The position numbers and the translations under genes were made by a program. A stretch of DNA of 64,000 nucleotides from NCBI RefSeq assembly GCF_964204645.1, contig NC_134030.1, forward strand, positions 22,573,210 to 22,637,209. Direction: 5' to 3'. Position 1 is the first letter of the stretch, and every line of letters starts with the position of its first letter. Positions 1 through 9,500 of this stretch are shown piece after piece. The notes beneath the pieces were generated by a model. It was given only the letters and a program-made list of their open reading frames with translations, had not been told where the DNA came from and did not search any database. The DNA is from Tubulanus polymorphus. Its lineage: Eukaryota; Nemertea; Palaeonemertea; Tubulaniformes; Tubulanidae.

Positions 1-197
1 CTTACTGAGGAACTAGGATTCTGACCATCAGCCAGGAACCAGATAGTCCCGACCAGTCTGACCAGTGGTCGGCGGATGAGAGAGGATTAACGTACAAGGC
101 AAGCAACATCGGAGCCTCGCTTGGAAGGTCTCCACTGAAGGCGCTGCGATGCACCAATCTCGGTAAGTGGAACGATAACCACACTCGGTGAACGGGT

Positions 198-414
198 AAT
201 AAGATAAAATCCCACTATTTACAGATTAAAAGAATTTAAAAACAAGAATTTATCTATTCAATCTAAAATATAAAAAAGACACGACGTTTCGATCTCACCC
301 TAGAGATCATCGTCAGCTGACGAAACGTCGTGTCTTTTATATATTTTAGATTGAATAAATAGATTCTTGTTTTTAAATTCTTTTAATCTGTAAATAGTGG
401 GATTTTATCTTATT
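198..414 (-). mobile_element. Foldback element with a hammerhead-ribozyme-like core
   Basis: Two nearly perfect inverted arms of about 90 nt (198-290 and 317-414) flank a short centre. On the minus strand the centre reads CTGACGA (316-310), one extra T, a 6-bp stem GATCTC/GAGATC (308-303 with 296-291) around a 6-nt loop, then GAAA (290-287) and CGTCGTGTC. This order (CUGANGA, stem II, GAAA, very short stem III, cleavable GUC) is the hammerhead layout known from Penelope-like elements and retrozymes. The extra U before stem II departs from consensus, so activity is uncertain. A 14-nt direct repeat, TCTCGGTAAGTGGA, occurs at 158-171 and 414-427. The structure is seen directly; the ribozyme assignment is inference. 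Confidence 0.6.
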
Positions 415-646
415 CTCGGTAAGTGGACTTTATTAGAATAACATGACACTAAACGCAGCAAAAAATCGGAGTGCCGGTTAATTTCGTATGAAAAAAAATC
501 TATCAGACTGCAATCTTAAATGGGAAAATTTAGGGCACAATCCAAATATAACCAGATCAACTAGAATTGTATGTAAATATATGCAGGAGGGTTTTCTTAT
601 TTTTTTGGAATTCATAGATCAATGATCCAACTCACAACTTTTATAG

Positions 647-982
647 AACTATGACAAATCTAAATTTGAGCTAGAACCATATTTAGTATTCTTAAAAGAC
701 CACTCTCTAAAATCAGCAATAGCAAAACTTCGAATGTCATGTCATAACCTTATAATTGAAAAAGGAAGGAGACTCGGCATCGCTCAACCAAATCGTATTT
801 GCCCTCACTGTAACGCTGTCGTCGACGAATCCCATCTTCTTTTTTATTGTAAACTTCAGGATAACTTAAGAATTAAATATGATATTGTAAATCTAAACCT
901 AGACACTTTTCTTTCAGCCATTACTAATCCCAATAAACCAGTCTTCTTAAATATAGGAAATTTATATATTATGCGGGCTTAA
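647..982 (+). pseudogene. Non-LTR retrotransposon (LINE) ORF2 C-terminal fragment
   Basis: The frame is open from 647, just after a stop at 644, to the stop at 980-982. It encodes the C-terminal end of a LINE reverse-transcriptase ORF: a segment around KSKFELEPYLVFLKDHS, then KLRMSCHNLIIEKGR and a zinc-knuckle-like CPHC...H...C group (CPHCNAV, then ESHLLFYC). This cysteine/histidine tail follows the reverse transcriptase in many LINEs. No RT catalytic domain is present, so this is a 5'-truncated dead copy. The left terminal repeat of another element begins about 40 bp downstream. Confidence 0.75.
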
Positions 983-1021
983 ATATCACTTAAATAATAT
1001 TGTATGTATATGTTAGACATT

Positions 1022-1848
1022 GTATACAGGATATCGACAAATTCAAGTTCTGGAATTACTCGTTTGATGGCGCTAGCCAGAACCGGAAATTGGAACCTTA
1101 ATCCGCCATGTTCTAGTTCATTTGCAATAAAAAATCTCTCGCTTCAAGTTTTTAGTTAGCGATATTTTACTTACTATACATAGGCACGTATAATCCTTTA
1201 AGTATGATATACTGACGATGTGTTGAATTCGATAAAACCTCACTTCGAACGCTAAAGATCACTAGAAATGTCAAAAAACTAGCAAAAATAACAAATTTAG
1301 CGACGACGCTCGAAGCAGCTAACGGAAGTAATGACTGGTGCCGGGTGGCATCACTTTGTTGTTGAGTTCAAGACTCTAAGGTGAATTCATTGCAGGCTAC
1401 ACTGATAAATATGAGATAATATTACGAAATAAAATTGATGTTAGAAGGACTACACTCGTAGATTCATAATGAAAATATGAAAAGTACCAGGACTCGAACC
1501 AACAATCGAAATTGGGTTGTCAAGTGCTGCCACCATGTGGTACCTGGCATCCAGTCTTTACATCTTCAGCCGTTGCAAAATGTTTTTTGATAATTTTAGG
1601 GCACTTATAGTGATGTCTAGCCTTTGCAGTGCGGTTTTATCATATCCAACGTAGCGGTAGGATATCATATTTAAAGGATTACGCGTGACGATATATAGTA
1701 AGTAAAATATCGCTCATTGAAAACTTGAAGCGAGAGATTTTCATTGCAAATGAACTAGAACATGGAGGATTTAGGTTCCAATTTCCGGTTCTGACTAGCG
1801 CCATCAAACGAGTAATTCAGGAACTCGAATTTGTCGATATCCCGTATT
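1022..1848. mobile_element. Non-autonomous DNA element with ~190 bp terminal inverted repeats
   Basis: The left arm (about 1022-1215) is the inverse complement of the right arm (about 1660-1848). Shared landmarks are GGATATCGACAAATTC at the outer ends, GATGGCGCTAG, AACCGGAAATTGGAACCT and TAGTAAGTAAAATATCGCT. Arm identity looks near 90% by eye. The interior (about 1216-1660) has no coding potential. The right arm ends about 180 bp before the IGBP1 start codon, so the element may overlap that promoter. I could not define a target duplication with certainty. Confidence 0.8.
1488..1536 (-). repeat. tRNA-like (SINE-type) segment with a B box
   Basis: On the minus strand a GGTGGCAGCACTTG segment is followed about 25 nt later by GGTTCGAGTCC (plus 1490-1500), which matches the RNA polymerase III B box. 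The same GGTGGCAGCA plus B-box arrangement recurs at 21631-21705. It is too degenerate for a functional tRNA and is best read as a tRNA-derived SINE relic inside the surrounding element. Confidence 0.35.
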
Positions 1849-2028
1849 ACCTCTCTCTCTCTCTTTTTATTATTTTTCTTTTATTGCACATACCTTTTGT
1901 TTTTGTCTGTTTGTTGTTATTGTTGTTTTTCTTCATTCACAATCTTATACTTTGGATTTATGATGAATAAATTGAAATTGACATTGGAATTATCAACTCT
2001 TAATGGCAGTAATTAGTACGAGTGAGTA

Positions 2029-5000
2029 ATGGCGGATAGCGGCGGTGGCGATTCACAGCGAGGATTACGCGATATCTTCGAAGATTTATGGACAATTTAC
2101 ACAAAATTAGACTCGAGTGATGTAGCGTCGTCATCTCAATCAATTCAGGTAGATTTACCGATAAATTACGATCGATTTTGGCATCAAAAGCCGCTTCAAA
2201 CCTGTGAATTAATGTTTGTATATGTCACCAGGGGGCTCTGATTGTATTGTAATGTTTTTCAGGGATCAGTAGTTGAGGGTGTTGAGAAATGCACGCGCGC
2301 CGTAAAAATGGTAAACGAAATCAGTTTATTCAGTGATAATGAAGAAATTGACGAAATATCTTCCAATGAAATCAGGTAAGCTTACGCTGAATGCTGCTGA
2401 TGTCTCATCTGTCCGACTGTCGTGTGCCCACACAAAAAGTTTTTGACCCTAGTATCCTAAGTACTGTTTAATTAGCACCTCGGTAGGATACTGGGGTCAA
2501 AATCTTTTTGTTGGGCCCCTGTGGTCGCGCCTTACAAATTTCCAGTCTTTTTTTATACTACCCAAAAAATGATGGGCTAGTTCTCGGGGCGCACTGGCTC
2601 AACAACCCCCTTAAATCAAACCAAGATGACCTCGTCGATCTTTGCTCTGACCAGTTCTCTTCGGGGTTGTCAGTGATCTCTGCTGGGGGTCGGTTTCTCA
2701 GACTCTATAACTGGTTCAATTGTTGTAATTGTAGGTATTTCTTGTTGCCGGGGTTACTGGCGTATTTCACTAACAAAACGATCGCCGATGACCGTTTAGA
2801 GGTTGTGCGTAAAACGAGGATCTATTGGATGGACTTCCTGCGTTTGTGTAAATCGTACGGAGTGGTCGCCGATAGCGACGTGCCGGCCGAATTAAACGAG
2901 ACGGATGACGAGAAAATGAATAAAACAAAGTCAAATTCAACTCGTAACAGGTAAATAATTTATCCCGATCCAGTTCCATTGTTGGAAGGAGATCCAGGAT
3001 TTTCAAATGGGATCAGGGCCCAGTTTCACGAAAAAGTAAAAGCCTAAAGCGGTTAAGTTTGAATTGTTGTCCTCATTGAAAACATGAAGTAACCAATGGC
3101 AATTTCACCAATAGTTTTAATGAAACATTTTTTGTGAAACTGGACCAGGCCGTGCTCTGCTGGTCACCTCTCAAGAATATATTGAAAAATTGGTCTTTAA
3201 GCGAATTTGGAGTTAACTCCGAGTTGATAAGGGTTCGAATCTTTAAAATAGAGTCTAATCTTAACCGCCACCGTTGGACCAGTCCAGAAGTCATCGATTA
3301 TTGCTGTTGATTGTTGTATTTGCTATGTGTTTCTCTATAGTAACCGGTTAGCAGACGCGCGCGCCGCCTCCGACCGTCGTCAAGCAAAAATAGAACGATT
3401 CAAAAAACAGAAACAAACTCAACAACGTCTGGCCGAGTTGTATAAACAAGTTCAGAAAGGTCACGTCGACGAAGAGGTTCAGAGGGATTATTACCTGACT
3501 CTGTTAAACAGTTGGATCGACCTGGCATCGGATGAGTTAACATCTATAGACCGTAAGTATCCATCCCCCTATGACATCATCAAATTACTCTTCTAGAGAA
3601 GATAACTACTTCCATGAAATCCCCCTATGACATCATTAAAATATCTACTAGTGATTTAATCTATAGTCATTTCTAGAAAAGATGTCTGCCTCCATAAATC
3701 CCCCTATGACATCATCAAATTGTCTACTAGTGATTTGATCTATAGACACTTCTAGAAAAGATGTCTGCCTCCATAAATCCCCCTATGACATCATCAAATT
3801 GTCCAATAGTGATTTTATCTAGACTCTTCTTCTAAAAATAGATGTCTACCTCCATAAATCCCCCTATGACATCATCAGATTGTCCACTATTGATTTGATC
3901 TAGACACTTCTTCTAAAAATAGATATCTTCCTCCATAAATCCCCCTAGGACATCATCAAATTGTCTACAAGTTATATTTGTTACTGTTTCAGAGGAGATT
4001 CCGATATTAGAACACATGGCAAAAATGAAAGCAGATGGAACTGATTTGAAACCAAAAGCTGCAAGTGATAAACCTAAAAAGGTTCGTAGTATGAAAATAT
4101 TATCATTCTCAATCCAACTAGAGGTCTCTCAAAATGGTAGTAGAAATGTAGTTAAACTTTTCTAAATTGGACAAAGTAACAAATTCATTTCTAATTTCGT
4201 CTGATCGAGGCCTAATCATTCTGATCCTAAATTCGAACTTAGTTTCTCTGAACTAGCGGGTGCGGGAGATTTCAATCTTGTATTTCAGAAAAATTGTCTT
4301 CTAAAAACCTAGCCTTTAATATTTTGCGTATTGTATGAATTCGACAATGATTTCGAATTAAAGTCAGATATTACCTCGGATAATTTTTGATGCAAGATTT
4401 TGAAAAAAAGAGACGATTGTGATTTTAAATTGTTTTATTTACGATTATTTTGCAGCCGTTTCGACCGTTTATTTTGACTAAAACCGATGTACAGAAGCGA
4501 GTATTCGGCGCCGGGTATCCGTCGTTACCTACGTACTCCGTAGAGGAGTTCTACGAACAACAAGTGCAACAGGGTTTGATGCCCGGACCGGAGTAAGTTT
4601 GAGATTGCAACATGCGGGGGCTGCAGTTGCTGAAAAGTTGGTTAAAGATAACCGGTGGATAAATACCGTAGTAGCAATGAACTTTTAATTGTCACTATGT
4701 CAACTATCCACCGGTTAACCAACTTCAGAGCAACTGCAGCCCCAGACATTGATTTTCAATTGTCACTATGTCGACTATCCACTGGTTAACTCAGAACCAA
4801 CTTCACTGAGCAACTGCAGCACAAGCATCGCTAGCTCAATGCCATAACCACTACTCTAGTCTATATCACAGATAACATCATAGAAAGTCTGATATCGATT
4901 TTGGAAGAGGGAGTTATTTTGGTTCGCTCTTATCTCCACTAATGCTCGCAACGCTTCCAAAAGTTCCCTTATTCTGAATATAACTCTAACTCGCGGTAAC

Positions 5001-5882
5001 ACTTAACCTAACCCACAAGTTGCGTATGCTACTAGTAAAGTTTGTCTGGTCAGTGTGCTGATACCCGTCATCATTCTCTGATCAGACCAAATATCACCTT
5101 ACGTTTTTCAAGTGCAGTTTAATAAATTAAGATGCACAGAAATTGCAGAAAGTCATAGTATTTGAAAAAGATTTTGTACCTGGTGGTTAAAAGTCATAGA
5201 ATTCTTTGGCCTCACTTCAGATCAGTGATTTATTTGATCAATTGAATATTTAGTCGATCCGAACCTCTTGATTAATGCGGTATTTTTCTCGGATATTTCT
5301 CAGGGATGTGAAGGCGTTCGCGGCGCAGGCGAACGGCGGAAACCGATCGGAGCGCGCGGCCGTCGAAAAAGATGAAATCGAGAAAGAACAAAAAATCGAA
5401 AAGGACGACTTGGAAACTTTAACGAAAGCGCGACAGTGGGACGACTGGAAGGACGGTACGTTTAAACACTAGTGACACCTGGTGGATCCTCACTTGCCAC
5501 AAGTGGAATTCTCTATTCCTGCAGTAGTCGATATCCTACTGCTCACTAGTGACACCTGGTGGATCCTCACTTGCCACACCTCGAATCCTCTATTGCCGCA
5601 GTAGTTGATGTCCTACTGCACATTAGCGACACCTGGTGGATCCTCACTTGCCACACCTTGAATCCTCTATTGCCGCAGTAGTTGATGTCCTACTGCACAT
5701 TAGTGACATCTGGTGGATCCTCACTTGCCACGAGCGGAATCCTCTATTCACTTACTAGTTTGAGTCACTCGGAACCAAAACTTGCTGCCATGTTGATATC
5801 TTTTGAACGATCATTAACTTTTTGTTTGTTTTGTTTTTCAGATCACAGGAGAGGTTGGGGAAACCGTAAAAACATGGGCTGA
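2029..5882 (+). CDS. IGBP1: Immunoglobulin-binding protein 1 / alpha4 (TAP42 family), PP2A-type phosphatase regulator
   Basis: Eight exons: 2029-2148, 2263-2375, 2735-2950, 3341-3552, 3993-4081, 4456-4592, 5304-5455, 5842-5882. All phases agree and the joined frame is 359 aa (human about 339). The N-terminal helical TAP42 domain carries the ALTMK-like region as NTCF-free but clearly homologous sequence around IYWMDFLRLCKSYG. A basic helix follows (RQAKIERFKKQKQ). The family hallmark VFGAGYPSLPT lies near residue 266 in exon 6, and the C-terminal WDDWKD...RRGWGNRKNMG near residue 341 to the end. Known role of the family: binds and stabilises PP2A/PP4/PP6 catalytic subunits in the cytosol, in TOR-linked signalling. 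The start ATG is the first in frame and is followed by a Gly-rich start. Introns 2, 4, 6 and 7 hold repeats. It is convergent with NHEJ1, with stops about 635 bp apart. Donor GTTCGT of intron 5 is weak. Confidence 0.93.
3016..3146. mobile_element. Foldback element, family A (IGBP1 intron 3)
   Basis: Starts GGGCCCAGTTTCACGAAAAA and ends TTTTTTGTGAAACTGGACC, an inverted pair. The middle contains the TTGTCCTCATTGAAAACATG segment also seen at 38.3 and 54.1 kb. No coding capacity. Confidence 0.7.
3553..3975. repeat. ~75 bp minisatellite in IGBP1 intron 4
   Basis: About five to six copies of a unit containing CCCCCTATGACATCATCAAA, a CTAGTGATTTGATC-like segment and TCTAGAAAAGATGTCTGCC. Related arrays lie in dynein introns at 49480-49925 and 57065-57365, so one repeat family has seeded three introns of two genes. 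The array begins about 15 bp after the exon 4 donor. Confidence 0.85.
4617..4823. mobile_element. Foldback element, family D, plus partial second copy (IGBP1 intron 6)
   Basis: The unit 4617-4743 starts GGGGGCTGCAGTTGCT, contains GTTGGTTAA...CCGGTGGATA and ends with the complements TATCCACCGGTTAACC and AGCAACTGCAGCCCC. A right half-copy follows directly (about 4750-4823). The closest relative is at 35166-35287. Confidence 0.7.
5463..5760. repeat. 77 bp minisatellite in IGBP1 intron 7
   Basis: About 3.7 copies with AGTGACACCTGG-type starts at 5471, 5548, 5625 and 5702 (exact 77-bp spacing). The unit includes GTGGATCCTCACTTGCCAC and GCAGTAGTTGATGTCCTACT. It begins within 15 bp of the exon 7 donor. 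Confidence 0.85.
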
Positions 5883-6516
5883 ACGAGATAAGACTGAAAA
5901 CTGTGATAAAATTGTGAATGAATGAATTCTTTAAATTATTACGAGAGCATTTATTGTGGTATGAACGATAGAACTACAGTATAATAACTCCAGTGAGTGT
6001 GACTCAATGTGCTAAACACGGTTCCATCAATAACTGTCAAGTTAAGTAAATCTGAACTGAACCGTTAAATTTGGGGGTGTTGCTAGTGAGATGGAGGGGG
6101 CATTGTGAGGGAGGAAGGGGGCGTGTTAAGGGAGGAATGGGGCGTTGTGAGGAAGGGGGTGTTGTCAGGTAACTTTGTATGTATCGTATCAAATATGTAA
6201 TGATTTCTAAAATAAAAAAGGATTTGATTTCAACCCCAAACTGGTCTCCGTATAGAGAATCAATAAAAGGTCTTCAAAAATTTCAACACGTCCTCTATAG
6301 ACATCTATCGTCAAGCAGCGTCGGAGCATTGACGAGTCAGTCGGAGTTGGAAAATTCGGCCATCAGCTCTGTAACAACCGCAGTATCTATCATTGCAAAT
6401 AATTTATATACCCAAATTTATATAAATAAATAAATATGAAATACATTTATTAAACTATTCTGATTTACTAAACAATTGATAAATCATTGCAGGGATTTTT
6501 TTTTATTCTCGATTTT

Positions 6517-9500
6517 TCAAAGTTTCAATTTTCGTTTCTTTTTCGCTTTTTCTTCTTTTTTCGCTTCGGCCAAAATAAGTTTTCGGTCGAGTTCTTGTCG
6601 GCGCAATAATTCGGCAGCCTGCGAAAGAGGAATAATAATTCAGCAGCCTGCGAAAGAGGAATAATAATTCAACAGCCTGCGAAAGAGGAATAATAATTCA
6701 GCAGCCTGCGAAAGAGGAATAATAATTCAGCAGCCTGCGAAAGAGGAATAATAATTCAGCAGCCTGCGAAAGAGGAATAATAATTCAGTGGTCGGGTTAG
6801 AGGAAAAATAATTCAGTTGTTACCCTTATGACCGGAAAAAAACATTTTCCAGAATTTTTGACTTGGAAGCGTCAATATTAACTAAATTGTTTTGAATAAA
6901 TTTGGCTAAGACCTTTAAGTAATGGAGCACTGAAAGAAGTCACATTAATACCAAACAACCCCGTTGAATATCAGAGGGAACCGTCTATTCTACTATTGAG
7001 TCAAATCAATTCAGTTACAATTACTCTTGGCGTCAATTAATTTCCCATTATTTCGACTAATATATATTTCATACCGTAGATTGCGATTGTTCGTGATCGA
7101 TTGTTGCGGCTGATTTCTGAGGACTTTTAGCCGGTGACGTATTCGGGGAGGGTTTATTCACTAAGGATGCCGGCAGCCGAGTATTTCCCCACGACGGACC
7201 ACCTGATGTCTCTGGAATATCATCGGTGATCTCGCCGAATAAACTGCCATCTTCCTCACCACCAACGCCACCTGTAGCCGTTCCTAGAATCAGAAGATCA
7301 TTATTATCTTTAAAAGATTTTCAAACAGGGTCCCTACGACTCCTTGATTCCTTAAAAACTCTTCTAAATGGAAAATGCTTGAAACTCCTATAAAAGAAAT
7401 GCCCCAAACTCATAAATTCAATTTTGAGACAGACAATTACAAAATTTTTGTCTAGTTTTTAGTAATAGTTGTACAGTTAATAAAACTTAGCCCAAATCAA
7501 CGGACGGACACAAACGAGGACGCGAGGGGTTCAAATGAAAAATGACTGATTTAGATTGTATGTATGGATGGGAGTGTGTATCTCGAAATCATGACCTCCG
7601 GCGATTGCGATGGTTTTCTCCAACTCCATTGAGCCACTGGTCAGATGTGATCCTTCTTTACGGGTAGGAATTTATCGCGATATCATTCTGTTCGAACAAA
7701 TTGAATTTGTTCGAGCATTTTCCAACCTGTTCAAATGTTTAACTATAACATATTTCTCCATTTACAATGTATTATTGTACAACGAATATTTATATTTAAT
7801 CTAGTTAGATTTATATTTACATTTCCAAGGTGATAATAAACTTTCACAAAATCTGAGTAAATTGTGTTTGATTTCTGAGAATTTATTTTCTATTCTCTGC
7901 TAACAATAAATCTTACTAATGAATTGTAGCCGTAATAAAGACTTAAATGATATCTTCATAGTACCAGAGTTACACCTATTTTCCTATACACTAGAAGACA
8001 CAGTCAATTCCAGAACATTCTCCGGACAGTCAGTACACTATCAGTCACTGATTGCTGAGATTGCATTTTCTATTTGGGATGCGAACAATTGTAAGCTTCA
8101 ATGAATAAGAAATAGATTTAATTTGCTGCAGTCTATTGATACATTCAGTCCACACATTCAACAGTTAATTATTATGAATCATGAATTCTACTCAGATGCC
8201 GATTGGTCGAACTTTTCACAGTAACACTCTCATCATGGCGTTAGCGAACAAGTCTGGAATCTACCGTACCGTGTTATTAGTCTGTCTGCCTGTCGTGTTC
8301 ATGTTAGGAGCGTTCGGAAATGCAGCCACTTTCCTGATAATGATAAGTCGTAGATTCCGCGGTTTATCTTACGCTAACTATCTAATCGTTTTGTCTCTCA
8401 GCGATCTCACGGTCTGCGTCAGTTATACGCTGATACCTTTTTTACAGTTTGTTCTCTTGCACGTCGGAGACACTCCTATATTCATCATCAATTCACTGAT
8501 CAGTTGTCAAATCTACGGATTTATTGTAACTCTTCCAGTCGCCAATAGCGCGTGGTTTATAGTAGCGATATCTCTAGAACGCGCGGCTGTTGTTCTCTTT
8601 CCGGTCACATCTCGTTTGATATGTACGCCGAGATTCGCTAGATTTACTACACTTATAGTCGTCACAACGAACGCGCTGATTCTTTACCTCACACCGGTTT
8701 TATCGATATATTTTTTCGACCAGTCTTTCGGATGTTACTACAAGATAATCGACCGAATGACGTATTTCGTGGTGTTTATCATCCACGTCGTCGTTCTGCC
8801 TTTATCACTGATTCTAGCATCGAATTCTGTAATAATAATTCAGTTGTTCAGAGGTTCGAAAATAGTTTCATCCGATCAGAAAACAACAAAATCAAAACGT
8901 ACAACAATAATGCTGGTAACAGTTTCGCTCACATTTGCGATATTTACACTGCCATCGACTATTACCATATTTACAGAAATGTCATTGGAACAGAGAGAAT
9001 TTCTGTTTGAAATTTTTAATCAGTTTATTATGTGTAATTATGTGGTTAATTTCTACATATATCTTTTACTGGGACGAGAAATTCGCGAGTATTTCTGTAT
9101 GAAAATGCGTTGTAGAATTTTGGTCAGGTAACCAGCGATTTCAAGTAGGTAGTAAGGTACCAATCAATTGTAATTTTTGTAATCTAATGATTGAAAGCTA
9201 ACATATGCACTACGTGACCGCCACACTTCAGTGGATATAATCCATGAAGATAAAACCTCCTCTTCAACAATAAAAGGCACTCGATTGATTGCTATAATAT
9301 TAGCTATTTAGGCAGTAGAAGATGAATTAGCTGGTCCCCATGGGCGCCGCCATCTTAGATTTGGCCAGGGTTAGTGAAATTGATTCCCAGCACAGAATTT
9401 TCGTTTACACCATCTCTCTTTGTTTCTATCACTTCCCATCTCTAATAAACAGTGTAAGATCAAAGTATCAAATACTTGCTTTAATCATCACTATTTCGCC

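Noticed and set aside
2508-2954. 148-codon continuous frame across IGBP1 intron 2
   Set aside because: Only 2735-2950 is exon; the upstream part is intron with a run-through frame, as splice sites and the family sequence show.
8732-9010. 92-codon frame inside the GPCR
   Set aside because: Shadow frame of the receptor gene.
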